Below, in pieces: positions 10,429 to 23,242 of a stretch of 64,000 nt of DNA. The notes under the pieces are model-generated. The model was not told where the DNA came from, did not search any database, and was given only the letters and a program-made list of their open reading frames with translations. The stretch is from Cliona cf. orientalis. Taxonomy: Eukaryota; Porifera; Demospongiae; Clionaida; Clionaidae. Positions within the stretch are counted from its first letter, which is position 1. Each line of letters starts with the position of its first letter. The stretch is from assembly GCA_963930775.1 (NCBI GenBank), contig OZ005691.1, positions 5,453,000 to 5,516,999 of the forward strand. Direction: 5' to 3'. Made by a program: the position numbers and the translations under genes.

Positions 10429-12497
10429 CAAGCTAACCACACACTAAGATAAAAGAATTGTAACAAGCTGTACTTAAATAAATTACATGTTCAAATGTCA
10501 GGTACTTACACTACCCTAATGGTAACACAGCCATAATATTATAGATGTATCAGCTTTAATCGTACATTGTTTACGAGCCATGTTTCCTTTTGCTGACATG
10601 TGAAGGGAAAGCCCATTGTTGGGGTACCAAGGCACATATTATTCTCTGAGAGTACACGTACATCTGGGTACCTACAATGTGTGTGCATATGTTTGTGATA
10701 CACTGATTGAGCGAGAAGTTATCGGTCAGATCCCTTGTGTAGTCCTCACACTTGTGAAAGAATTCCACAATAAAAGCTACATGCACGATCTTTAAGTGGA
10801 CAGGTACATTGTGTGTGTATTATACTATAGTCCCATACTTACCAGCTTCAGAAAGTAGTAGGAATGACAGTTAGTTACAGACATAAATCGAAAGGGAGTT
10901 CCTACAGCAGTGAAGAGGCAGCTAGTTGGGAGTGTCCATGCCTATTGGTCTGATGAAAGCGGTGTGACATCCTCATGGTCACCTGGATAAGCAAAAGATT
11001 GTGAAGCTGAAGAATATATACATGGACATGTACGTATACCATGTGTAGGGGAAGTACATACATGTACACAAGTGATGCCTTTCATAAAAATTAGTTTACA
11101 TGTTACATGCACATGCACAATAATATTATTCTACCATATACATGCCACATACATGTACATATACCACTCACATGTCTGCTTACAATAGATCCAGCCAGAT
11201 GAAGTTGTAGCCAATAGAATCAATGGAACACTCTTGGGTGATGATGCTGTTTGTCAATAAACTGGATCAGTTTGGCAGCTATAGATTGTTATACACGAGT
11301 GCATGTGAAGTGGTGGAGGAAGATTCTCGAGGTTGCATCAACTTTTTATATCAGTTATAAGACGTCAGCATTGCAAGGGCAGCGATCAATGAAACATCCC
11401 ATCACGCTCTGATATCAATAGCTTACCGAGGTCCACCACCATCTTGGAATTGCTATAGAAGGGTTGCTATGGAGGAGGGGCGGAAATGGACTGACTGTTG
11501 TGTATGCAGTGATAGAACACCAGGAGATAAAGTGATGGCACGCCACTGCTGTAGTACCATTGTGCTATCTGCAGCACCAAGCCTGGCCTCGTTCCCAGAC
11601 CCTTCAAGAGAAGGAGGAGAAAGTGCCTGGTACATATTGCACGCGCATGCGCTGGGGTCTCTATAGTGACCGGTCGCATTACCATAGTGATCATTCGCGG
11701 GTTCTGCATGACGTACAGTATACAATAGTATCCGATTAACCCACATTTTTCTAGGGTCCCTTGGCGCATGCACATGCAATGTGTACCAGGTCCTTTCTCC
11801 TCCTCCTTTTGAAGGGCCTGGGTACGAGGCTACACCAAGCCATTCCCTCTACCAGGGTTTGAGGCCTATCACACTCAAAGGAACTATCATAGCTACTTAG
11901 CCACGTTATTACTAGTCTAGCTAGCTACATCACAACAAGAATTCATGCATTCTCGATTTATGATCAAACTAACTTATCTTCCATTGGCTTTTCTCATTAC
12001 AAACTAGAGGATCGCTTCAGTTGACGACCATCGGCACCGTTCTTCTTACCCAATGTTGCTTCCAAGCCTTTCCATAGGCTTCGTTCTCTCCTCCTTTCAC
12101 CGCTATGAGTAACGGAACACGTCTACCACGCCAACGAACTTGACCTCATTCTCCTAGGTGCCACCTCAGAGCTCGTTCATTGCATTTTTCAATTTAGGTG
12201 GGCGTTGCCGTACGCGGAACGTCACAGCATGCGATCGATAATGTACTGGCGCTATGCACGTACGTATAAACAGGGACTTTCCCCATGGCTCTGACACAAC
12301 AAACACGGCGTTTTCTGGGATATGAAAGTGAAATTTAAAGTTTTGATACATTTCATTTTCTTTATTTCTTCCATTCTTCACCTGCATATAAAAATTATTG
12401 CATAATATCATTCCATAGGCCCCAAGAATTATTTATTTATATTACATTACATTACATTACATTACTCATACGGAAATTCTTTTATCTTAGTGTGTAA
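10429..12497 (+). mobile_element. piggyBac-type unit 2 of the tandem array
   Basis: Same TIR and content as unit 1. Decayed transposase at about 10575-11583 (+): GTNRK motif replaced by stops at 10870-10900, but RSDE-like and KWWRK regions are visible, and the Cys-rich tail CCVCSDRTPGDKVMARHC lies at 11495-11560. The TAG...CTA MITE is intact here (11584-11832) with perfect 9-bp flanks CACCAAGCC (11575-11583 and 11833-11841). The next unit follows with only TAA between, a head-to-tail junction. Confidence 0.75.
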
Positions 12498-15322
12498 CAA
12501 GCTAACCACACACTAAGATAAAAGAATTGTAACAAGTCGTACTTAATTAAATAAGATGTTCAAATGTCAGGTACTTACACTACCCTAATGGCAACACAGC
12601 CACAGGTGAGTCTTATGTATGTTGTTTAAGAGCCGTGAAGGGGAAGCCTATCCTTGGGGTACCAAGGCATAGATTCTCTCTGCTAGTACACCTGGGTTCC
12701 TACAATGTGTGTGCATATGTGTGTGATACACTGATTGAGTGAGAAGATCTTGGTCAGACCCCTCGTGTAGTCCTCACAATTGTGAAAGAATTCCATAATA
12801 AAAGCTACTTGCACGATCTTTAAGTGGAAAGGTGCATTACATGTGTATTATACTAGTCCCATACTTACCAGCTTCGGAAAGTAGTAGGAATGACAGTCAC
12901 AGGCATGATGCGGACAAATAGAAAGGGGGTCCCAAACATCTGTGGGCGTGGTTATATGCCATATAAGCGCATATCCTTTATTAAGCGCATACTGTCGTTC
13001 CGTTTACCGCTATAAGTGCATGCGCTTATTAACCAGAGTTTACGGTATCACTTGTGTATCACCCCAATTACTGATAGATAACTATTTTGTTGGTAGTTGA
13101 CCTCTGCTCATCATTGGCCTACTTTATGATGACCCAACCCCTTCCCATAGCCGGCAAATTGCCTATAAAAACTTTGGTTGCTAAGCAACTACCAACACAA
13201 ATGTACATGCATAATGTACACACACTCACCTACATGTACACACACGTGCATACACACCTGTCTTCACACATATACACTCTGCGCACTGCTACACCACTGG
13301 GCAGGACTCACTATTCCTTTGTGTCCGGTATACCTCGAATGCATACTTTCTGTCAGACGACCCTTACCATTTAGCATAGGAGGGTTGTGACGGACGGACG
13401 GACGGACGGATAAAAAATCGCCAAACGATTGCAATAACCCCTCCGCCTACGCTTTGCAGCGAGGGTTAATAAAAGCTACATGCACAATCTTTAAGTGGAC
13501 AGGTACATTGTGTGTGTATTATACTAGTCCCATACTTACCAGCTTCAGAAAACAGTAATGACAGTCACAGGCACAAATCGAAAGGGGGTTCCTACAGCAG
13601 TGAAGAGGCGGCAAGTTGGGAGTGTCCATGCCTATCGGTCTGATGACAGCGGGTATGACATCCTCATGCTCACCTGGATAAGCAAAAGATTGTGAAGGTG
13701 AAGAACATACTTGTACATGTACGTATACTAAGCGTAGGGGAAGTACATACATGTACACAAGTGATGCCTTTTCATAAAAATTATGTTTACATGCACAATA
13801 ATATTATTCTATGTATGTACATGTACATGCCACATACATACACCACTCACATGTCCACTTATAATAGATCCAGCCAGATGAAGTTGTAGCCAATAGAATC
13901 AATGGAACACCCATGGGTGACGATGCTGTTTGTCAATAAACTGGCAGCTATAGATTGTTATACACGAGTGCATGTAAAGTGGTGGAGGAAGATGCTCCAG
14001 GTCGCCATCAACCTTTTATATCACTTATAAGACGTCAGCATTGCAAGGGCAGCGATCAATGAAACACCCCATCAGGCTCTGATATCAATAGCCTACCGAG
14101 ATCCACCACCGTCTTGGAGTTGCTATAGAAGGGTTGCTATGGAGAAGGGGTGGAAATGGACTGACTGTTGTGTATGCAGTGATAGAACACCAGGAGATAA
14201 AGTGATGGCACACCAGTGACACCACTGCTGTAGTACCATTGTGCTACCTGCAGCACCAAGCCTAACCTTGTTCCCAGGCACTTCAAGAAGAGGAGAAAGG
14301 GCCTGATACATACTGCACGCGCATGCGCTGGGGTCTCCATAGCGTCTGGTCACGTTACCATAGTGATCATTCGCGGGTTCTGCATGACGTACAGTTCTAT
14401 GGAAAGTACACAATAGTATCTGATTATCATTTTTCTGGAGTCCCCCGTCGCATGTGTATACAATGTGTATCAGGCCCTTTCTCCTCCTTTTGAAGGGCCT
14501 GGGTACGAGGCTACACCAAGCCCTCCCTCTACCAGGGTTTGAGGCCTATCACACCAAAGGAACTACCATAGCTACTTAGCCACGTTATTACTAGTCTAGC
14601 TAGCTACATGCCCATGCATACTTACACTGTACTGAACGAGCTGATACTTTCTAGATATTATTAAATTCCTCACTGTGTGACACTGCTGTCACCTGTGGCT
14701 CTCCATTAGATGCTCTAGTCATCGAGCACCAATCATAACAAATACTACTGCTTATGATACTTAAAGTTTCTACTTCGTACACGCACGCACACATCCTATT
14801 CGCGATTTATGATCAAACTAGCTTACCTTCCATTGGCTTTTCTCGTTACAAAGTAGAGGATCGCTTCAGTTGACGACCATCGGTACCGTTCTTCTTGCCC
14901 AATGTTGCTTCCAAGCCTTTCCATAGGCTTCGTTCTCTCCTTCTTCCACCGCTATGAGCAACGGAACACGTCTACCACGCCAACAAACTTGACCTCATTC
15001 CACCTCAGAGCTCGTTCATTGCATTTTTCAATTTAGGTGGGCGTTACCGTACGCGGAACGTCATAGCAGGCGATCGAAAATGTACTGGCCCTATGCACGT
15101 ACGTACAAATAGGGGCTTTCCCCACGGCTCTAAAACAACAAACATGGCGTTTTCTCAGACGTGAAAGTGAAATTTAAAGTTTTGATACATTTCATTTTCT
15201 TTACTTCTTCCATTCTTCACCTGCATATAAAAATTATTGCATAATATCGTTCCATAGGCCCCAAGAATTATTTACATTACATTACATAACTCATATGGAA
15301 ATTCTTTTATCTTAGTGTGTAA
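12498..15322 (+). mobile_element. piggyBac-type unit 3, with internal insertion or partial duplication
   Basis: Same ends as the other units but 2.8 kb long. About 540 bp (12930-13470) interrupts the GTNRKG transposase region. Transposase sequence from about 12785-12930 is then repeated at about 13470-13610 before continuing to the Cys-rich tail (14160-14270). The insert carries a TACCGTAAACTCTGG-type end (reverse, ending about 13049), a GACG tetramer run (13389-13410) and an end reading CGAGGGTTAA. Clean transposase text survives at about 13550-13690: VTGTNRKGVPTAVKRRPVGS and DDSGCDILMLTWISKR. Confidence 0.7.
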
Positions 15323-17152
15323 CAAGCTAACCACACACTAAGATAAAAGAATTGTAACAAGCTGTACTTAAATAAATTACATGTTCAAATGTCAGGTACT
15401 TACACTGCCCTAATGGTAACACAGCCATATAGAAGTATCAGCTTTAATTGTACATTGTTTACGAGCCATGTTTCCTTTTGCTGACATGTGAAGGGAAAGC
15501 CCATTGTTGGGGTACCAAGGCATATATTATTCTCTGAGAGTACACGTACATCTGGGTACCTACAATGTGTGTGCATATGTGTGTGATACACTGATTGAGT
15601 GAGAAGATCTTGGTCAGACCCCTCGTGTAGTCCTCGCACTTGTGAAAGAATTCCACAATAAAAGCTACATGCACGATCTTTAAGTGGACAGGTACATTGT
15701 GTGTGTATTATACTAGTCCCATACTTACCAGCTTCAGAAAGTAGTACGAATGATAGTTACAGACATAAATCGAAAGAGAGTTCCTACAGCAGTGAAGAGG
15801 CAGCTAGTTGGGAGTGTCCATGCCTATTGGTCTGATGAAAGCGGTGTGACATCCTCATGGTCACCTGGATAAGCAAAAGATTGTGAAGCTGAAGAATATA
15901 CATGTACATGTACGTATACTATGTGTAGGGGAAGTACATACATGTACACAAGTGATACCTAAATTAGTTTACATGTTACATGCACAATAATATTATTCTA
16001 CCATATACATGCCACATACATGTACATACACCACTCACATGTCCACTTACAACAGATCTAGCCAGATGAAGTTGTAGCCAATAGAATCAATGGAACACCT
16101 CTGGGTGATGATGTTGTTTGTCAATAAACTGGATCAGTTTGGCAGCTATAGATTGTTATACACGAGTGCATGTGAAGTGGTGGAGGAAGATGCTCCAGGT
16201 CACATCAACTTTTTATATCACTTATAAGACGTCAGCATTGCAAGGGCAGCGATCAATGAAAAATCCCATCAGGCTCTGATATCAATAGCTTACCGAGGTC
16301 CATCACTGTCTTGGAATTGCTATAGAAGGGTTGCTATGGAGGAGGGGCGGAAATGGACTGACTGTTGTGTATGCAGTGATAGAATACCAGGAGATAAAGT
16401 GATGGCACGCCACTGCTGTAGTACCATTGTGCTACCTGCAGCACCAAGCCTAGCCTCGTTCCCAGACCCTTCAAGAGGAGGAGGAGAAAGTGCCTGGTAC
16501 ATACTGCACGCACATGCGCTGGGATCTTTATAGTGACCAGTCGCGTTACCATAGTGATCATTTGCGGGTTCTGCATGACGTACAGTATACAATAGTATCC
16601 GATTAACCCACATTTTTCTAGGGTCCCTTGGCGCATACACATGCAATGTGTACCAGGCCCTTTCTCCTCCTCGTTTTGAAGGGCCTGGGTACGAGGCTAC
16701 ACCAAGCCCTCCCTCTACCAGGGTTTGAGGCCTATCACACTCACTGAAGGAACTATCATAGCGACTTAGCCACGTTATTACTAGTCTAGCTAGCTACATC
16801 ACAACAAAAATTCATACCATGCATTCTCGATTTATGATCAAACTAGCTTACCAGCTTCCATAATTTGGCTTTTCAGTCTCATTACAAACTAGAGGATCGC
16901 TTCAGTTGACGACCATCGGTACCGTTCTTCTTGCCCAATGTGGCTCTGACACAACAAACACGGCGTTTTCTGAGATATGAAAGTGAAATTTAAAGTTTTG
17001 ATACATTTCATTTTCTTTATTTCTTCCATTCTTCACCTGCATATAAAAATTATTGTATAATATCGTTCCATAAGCCCCAAGAATTATTTATTTATATTAC
17101 ATTACATTACATTACATTACTCATACGGAAATTCTTTTATCTTAGTGTGTAA
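15323..17152 (+). mobile_element. piggyBac-type unit 4, shortest copy
   Basis: Decayed transposase at about 15470-16455 (+). It is most like unit 2 (shared stops and the RHQ... segment). The end is shortened because the CpG-containing segment between the ACCGTTCTTCTTGCCCAATG and GGCTCTGACACAAC landmarks (about 16940) is deleted relative to units 1-3 and 5. The unit ends in the ATTAC run and TCTTAGTGTGTAA. Confidence 0.75.
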
Positions 17153-19206
17153 CAAGCTAACCACACACTAAGATAAAAGAATTGTAACGAGCTGTACTTA
17201 AATAAGTAATATGTTCAAATGTCAGGTACTTACACCACCCTAAGCCGTACAGATGAATCAGCTTGAATTGTATATTGTATAAGAGCCATGACTCCTTTGC
17301 CGACATGTGAAGGTAAAGCCCATTGTTGGGGTACCAAGGCACACATTATTCTCTGAGAGTACATGTACATCTGGGTACCTACACGTATGTGCATATGTGT
17401 GTAATACACTGATTGACTGAGAAGATCTTGGTTAAACCCCTCCTCGCATTTGTGAAAGAATTCCAAAATAAAAGCTGCATGCACTGTCTTTAAGTGGACA
17501 GGTACATTGTGTGTGTATTCTAGTCCCATACTTACCGGCTTCAGAAAGTAGTAGGAATGACAGTCACAGGCACAAATCAAAAGGCGGTTCCTACAGCAGT
17601 GAAGAGACAGCCAGTTGTGAGTGTCTGGTCTGATGACAGCGGTGTGATATCCTCATGCTCACCTGGATAAGCAAAAGATTGTGAAGCTGAAGAACATACA
17701 TGTACATGTACGTATACTAAGTGTAGGAAAGTACATATATTGTGTACATGTACATACATGTACGCAAGTGATGCCTTTTCATAACAATTATGTTTACACG
17801 TTACATGCACAATAATAATAATTATTATTCTACGTATGTACAGATACATGCCACATAAAATGTACATACACCACTCACATGTCCACTTACAATAGATCCA
17901 GCCAGATAAAGTTGTAGCCAATAGAATCAATGGAACACCCCTGGGTGATGATGCTGTTTATCAATAAACTGGATCAGTTTGGTAGCTTTGGATTGTTATA
18001 CATGAGTGCATGTGAAGTGGTGGAGGAAGATGCTCCAGGTCGCCATCAACTTTTATAAGACATCAGCATTGCAAGGGCAGCGATCAATGAAACATCCCAT
18101 CAGGCTCTGATATCAATAGCTTACCGAGGTCCACCACCGTCTTGGAGTTGCTATAGAGAGGTTGCTATGGAGAAGTGGCGGAAATGGACTGACTGTTGTA
18201 TATGCAGTGATAGAACACCAGAAGATAAAGTGATGGCACACCACTGCTGTAGTACCATTGTGCTACCTGCAGCACCAAGCCTAGCGTCGTTCCCAGGTGG
18301 GGTCCCCCGCCGCATGCGCATGCAAAGTGTACCAGGCCCTTTCTCCTCCTCCTTTAAAGGGCCTGGGTACGTGGCTGCACCAAGCCCTCCCTCTACCAGG
18401 GTTTGAGGCCCATCACACTCAAAGGAACTATCATAGCTACTTAGCCACGTTATTGCTAGTCTAGCTAGCTACATCACAATAATAATTCATACCATGCATA
18501 CTTACACTGTACTGAACGAGCTGATACTTTTCTAATTCTTCACTGTGTGACACTGCTGTCACCCCTGGCACTCGATTAGATGCTCTAGTCATCGAGCACC
18601 AATCATTAACAAATACTACTGCTTATGATACTTAAAGTTTCTATTTCACACACGCACGCACACATCCTATTCGCGATATATGATCAAACTAGCAGTTAGC
18701 TTACCTTCCTTCGGCTTTTCTCGTTACGAACTAGAGGATCACTTCAGTTGACGACCATCGGTACCGTTCTTCTTGCCCAATGTTGCTTCCAAGCCTTTCC
18801 ATAGGCTTCGTTCTCTCCTTCTTCCACCGCTATGAGCAACGGAACACGTCTACCACGCCAACAAACTTGACCTCATTCTCCTAGGTGCCACCTCAGAGAT
18901 CGTTCATTGCATTTTTCAATTTAGGTGGGCGTTACCGTACGCGGAACGTCATAGCATGCGATCGAGCACGTACGTACAAATAGGGGCTTTCCCCCACGGC
19001 CCTAAAACAACAAATATGGCGTTTTCTCAGATGTGAAAGTGAAATTTAAAGTTTTGATACATTTCATTTTCTTTATTTCTTCCATTCTTCACCTGCATAT
19101 AAAAATAATTATTGCATAATATCGTTCCATAGGACCCAAGAATTATTTATTTACATTACATTATATTACATTACTCATATGGAAATTCTTTTATCTTAGT
19201 GTGTAA
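17153..19206 (+). mobile_element. piggyBac-type unit 5, end of array
   Basis: Transposase remnants at about 17285-18290 (+), including the VKR.P...SDDSG region near 17600-17650 and the Cys-rich tail CCICSDRTPEDKVMAHHC near 18195-18250. The TAG...CTA MITE is internally deleted in this copy (about 18283-18375). The 3' part is closest to unit 3 (shared TGTGACACTGCTGTCACC and GGGGCTTTCCCC...ACGGC). It ends CTTTTATCTTAGTGTGTAA. Confidence 0.75.
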
Positions 19207-19218
19207 CTTAGTGTTTAA

Positions 19219-19603
19219 CAAGGGGACCACACACTAAGCAGAAAAAATGGTCCGAAAACCACCACACAGTCGAGCTGGATGCATAGTAGAGCCATACAAT
19301 GCAAGCAGGCACCCAAACAATGTTCGGTAAAGGGTCGTCAACGTACCCCGCGCGCCCGTAAAATTTATCCCGTTTGCCCATAAAAATTTTTTGGCAAACA
19401 TTGCAAGTGAATGGCTTCCTATACAAACTTCAAAGAGCCATAACTTTAATTCTAGGGCGTGAATCAAAAAAGTCTCTCGATCAAGGTTCATAATTTGAGC
19501 CATTCTGCGTGCCCATATAAAACTTACGGTCCCAACCGCTCCCCAGAGTCCCAATAATTAAAATCTTTTTTTTTTTCTACTTAGTGTGTAATTAGTGTGT
19601 AAT
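19219..19603 (+). mobile_element. 0.4-kb TTAA-type unit, variant
   Basis: CAAGGGGACCACACACTAAG at 19219, GCAGAAAAAATGGTCC, then the usual internal landmarks in a variant subtype (CCGTAAAATTTATCCC; CGGTCCCAACCGCTCCCC) also found at 48375-48719. It ends in TTTTTTCTACTTAGTGTGTAA. Confidence 0.7.
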
Positions 19604-19945
19604 AAGCAAAAGTCATGTATAATATCAAGTAGATGTATTATAATAGAACACAAAAATAGGATATAAGGAAAATGAATATAATTAATTCAACAGTCAGTCA
19701 TGAGTGGGAACCTTGCCCATAGAGCAGGCAAGGTCAACGTTTGCCCCGCCTCCTGAGTACGAGTGAGTGCGAGCGCTTGCGTAGTCTCGCAAGCCACACC
19801 CTTCAATATCTTTCTCGTATGATCGAGAGTACCTATGAATCATAGCTGTGCCTTAAAGCGGGACAAACTGCGTCCCGAGCAAGGTTAGTGCGGGACGCGG
19901 GACAATTTCTCTGAAAGCGGGACTGTCCCGCTCAAAGCGGGACGG
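19604..19945. other. spacer with GGGAC/GTCCC-rich motif before the minisatellite
   Basis: Includes GCGGGACTGTCCCGCTCAAA then GCGGGACGGTTGG, closely similar to the right end of the hAT-like element at 28773-29148 (CGGGACTGTCCCGGTCAAAA). This suggests a truncated copy of that family at about 19860-19950. Nothing coding. Confidence 0.45.
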
Positions 19946-20947
19946 TTGGACAGTCTGGTTGCCTCTGGTACCCTTGGTGCCCCTGGTGACTCTGGTGTTG
20001 TTGGTGCCCCTGGTGTCGCTGGTGCCTCTGGTGCCCTTGGTGCCTCCAGTGTCGTAGGTGCCTCTGGTGCCCTTGGTGCCCCTGGTGCCTCTGGTGCCGT
20101 TGGTGCCCCTGGTGCCTCTGATGTCGCTGGTGGCTCTAGTGCCTTTGGTGACCCAGGTGTCTTAAGTGCCTCTGGTGTCCTTGGTGCCCCTGGTGCCTCT
20201 GGTGTCGGTGGTGCCCCTGGTGCCTCTGATGTCGCTGGTGGCTCTGGTGCCTTTGGTGACCCAGGTGTCTTAAGTGCCTCTGGTGCCCTTGGTGCCCCTG
20301 GTGCCTCTGGTGTCACTGGTGCCCTTGGTGCCCCTGGTGTCATAGGTGCCTCTGGTGCCCTTGGTGCCCCTGGTGTCGTAGGTGCCTAGCTCTGGTGCCC
20401 TTGGTGCCCCTGGTGACTCTGGTGTTGTTGGTGCCCCCTGGTGTCGTAGGTGCCTCTGGTTCCCTTGGTGCCCCTGGTTTCTCTGGTGTCGTTGGTGCCC
20501 CTGGTGCCACTGGTGTCGCTGGTGCCTCTGGTGCCCTTGGTGCCCCTGGTGTCGTAGGTGCCTCTAGTGTCTTTGGTGCCCTTGGTGCCTCTGGTGACGT
20601 AGGTGCCTCTGGTTCCCTTGGTGCCCCTGGTGCCTTTGGTGTCGTTGGTGCCTCTAGTGTCGTTGGTGCCCCTGGTGCCTCTGGTGTCCTTGGTTCCCTT
20701 GGTGCCCCTGGTGCCTCTGGTGCCGCTGGTGTCGTTGGTGTCTCTGGTGCCCTTGGTGCCCCTGGTGCCTCTGGTGGCATTGGTGCCGTTGGTGCCCCTG
20801 GTGCCTCTGGTGTTGTAAGTGCCTCTGGTTCCCGTTTGTATCGTTAGTGGCCTTGGGGCTTTTGTGTCGTTAGGTGTCATTAGTGCCCTTGGTGTTGTTG
20901 GTACCTCTAGTGCCCCTGGTTTTTTGTTGGTGCTTCTCGTGTCGTTT
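19946..20947 (+). repeat. Gly-X-Y-encoding minisatellite, left arm of palindrome
   Basis: About 1 kb of degenerate 9-mers GGTGCCCCT, GGTGCCTCT, GGTGTCGTT. The + strand reads Gly at nearly every third codon (e.g. [20 protein letters not shown]), interrupted only by drift and a frame change near 20385. The opposite strand reads Ala-Pro and Gly-Thr patterns, equally open. The same family is at 6500-6930 (same orientation) and 21464-23180 (inverted). Confidence 0.85.
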
Positions 20948-21461
20948 CAGCCTTTGCATATATGACATGCATATACACACATGAAGTACGGAGTACAACT
21001 CCGGATCCGCATTGTATGGTTTTGGTGCTCTTTTGCTATTATTGCTCTTTTGCTGTTGATAGTAGCAAAATAGCCCAAAGAGCAAAATAGCACAGCTTCC
21101 GAAACTCTCTAACTAAAATAGCAAAATAGCACTGCATAGCATAGCAAAATATCACTTACAATGATCATCATCAACCATCAATCATAATTTTATTATCTCA
21201 TTATCATAATTACAAGAATATTATTATTATAGTACACTTATTAAAACATGATTACTGATTGATTGAATATTACATATAATTATATGAATGATATATATAA
21301 ATGAGCATTACAGTTATTCATCTATGGGTGAGACAAAGATTAGATCTAAAGTAAAATAGAAACTACTGGAATAGTGGCATGTGTAATACAAATTATGCGG
21401 ATCCGGAGTTGTACTCTGTACTTCATGTGTGTATATTATATGCATGTCATATGTGCAAGGC
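20948..21461. repeat. core of a large palindrome
   Basis: CATATATGACATGCATATAC...GAGTACAACTCCGGATCCGC (20948-21012) is repeated inverted at 21397-21461. These 65-bp non-minisatellite arms show that the two minisatellite tracts are halves of one inverted duplication rather than independent expansions. The 384-bp spacer (21013-21396) holds AGCAAAATAGC undecamers and AT-rich DNA. Confidence 0.8.
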
Positions 21462-21463
21462 TC

Positions 21464-23180
21464 CAACGACACCAGATAACAAACCAAGGGCACTAGAGGC
21501 AACAAAGGCATCAAAGGCACCAACAATACCAGAGGCACCAAGGACACCAGAGGCACCAGACGCACCACTGACACCATGGGCACCAACGACACAAGGGGCA
21601 CCAGAGGCACCAAGGATACCTAACACCGGGGGGTGGCATCAAGAGCACCAGAGGAACCAAGGGTACCAGGGGCACCAACGACACCAGAGGCACCAGAAGC
21701 ACCAGAGGCACCACCGACACAAGAGGCAACATGGGCACCAACGACACAAAAGGCACCAGAGGCACCAAGGGCACTATAGAGGCACCAGAAGCACCAGAGG
21801 CACAGAAGCACCAGAGACACCACTGACACAAGAGGCACCAAAGGCACCAACAACACCAAAGGCACCAACGACACCAGAGGCACCAGGTGCACCAAGGGCA
21901 CCAACAACACCAGGGGCACCAAGGGCACCAGAGGCACCAACGACACTAGGGGCATCAAGGGCACCAACAACACCAGAGGCACCAACGACACCAGAAGCAC
22001 CAATTGCAAGGGCACCAAGGGCACCAGAGGCACCTATGACACCAGGGGCACCAGTGGCACCAACGATACCAGAGGCACCATGGGCACCAAGGGCACCAAG
22101 GGCACCAGAGGCACCAATGACACCAGGGGCACCAGGGGCACCAAGGGCACCGGAGGCACCTATGACACCAGAGGCACCAGCGACACCAGAGGCACTAGTG
22201 GCACCAACAACACCAGAGACACTGGGGCACCAAGGGCACCAAGGGCACCAGAGGCACCAGCGACACCAGGGGCACCAATGACACCAGGGACACCAGGGGC
22301 ACTAAGGGCACCAGTGGCACCTAAGACACCAGAGGCACCAGGGGCAACAAGGGCACCAGAGGCACCTACGACACCAGGGGTACCAGTGGCACCAATGACA
22401 CCAGAGGCACCATGGGCACCAAGGGCACCAAGGGCACCAGAGGCACCAACGACACCAGGGGAACCAAGGGCACCAAGGGCACCAGAGGCATCAACAACTC
22501 CAGGGGCACCAAGGGCATCAGAGGCACCAGCGACACCCGGGGCACCAATGACACCAGAGGCACCAGGGGCACCAAGGGCACCAGAGGCATCAACAACACC
22601 AGGGGCACCAAGGGCACCAGAGGTACCAGCGACACCAGGGGCATCAAGGACACCAGAGGCACCAGGGGCACCAAGGGCACCAGAGGCATCAGCGACACCA
22701 GAGGCACCAGTGGCACCAAGGACACCAGAGGCACAAGGGGCACTAAGGGCACCAGTGGCACCTATGACACCAGAGGCACCAGGGGCAACAAGGGCACCAG
22801 AGGCACCTACGATACCAGGAGCACCAGTGGCACCAACGACACCAGAGGCACCATGGGCACAAAGGGCACCAAGGGCACCAGAGGCACCAACGATACCAGG
22901 GGAACCAAGGGCACCAAGGGCACCAGAGGCACCAACGACACCAGGGGAACCAAGGGCACCAAGGGCACCAGAGGCACCAACAACACCAGGGGCACCAAAG
23001 GCACCAGAGGCACCAGGGGCACCAAGGGCACCAGAGGCACCAGGGGCACCAAGGGCACCAGAGGCACCAGCGAAAACCAGGGGCACCAATGACACCAGAG
23101 GCACCAGAGGCACCTACGACACAAGAGGCACCAAGGGCACCATCGACACAAGGGGCACCAAGAGCACCAGAAATAACAAC
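21464..23180 (-). repeat. Gly-X-Y-encoding minisatellite, right arm of palindrome
   Basis: About 1.7 kb of the complement of the left tract (AGGGGCACC, AGAGGCACC). The - strand reads collagen-like Gly-X-Y over roughly 300 codons (22160-23113), while + frames read Ala-Pro-rich or Gly-Thr-Arg-rich over 300-390 codons. The long ORFs come from a 9-bp period without stop codons. It is followed by block B inverted (23170-23240), which matches 6440-6505. Confidence 0.85.
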
Positions 23181-23242
23181 CCTAATTATAATAATTGGAT
23201 TAACTTTCAGTTTCTAGATACACCTTACATGAGCTCACTACC

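Noticed and set aside
11453..11779. 100-108-codon - strand ORFs in units 2, 3 and 4 of the array
   Set aside because: They run antisense to the transposase Cys-rich tail and into the TAG...CTA MITE. Their similarity between units reflects duplication, not coding constraint.
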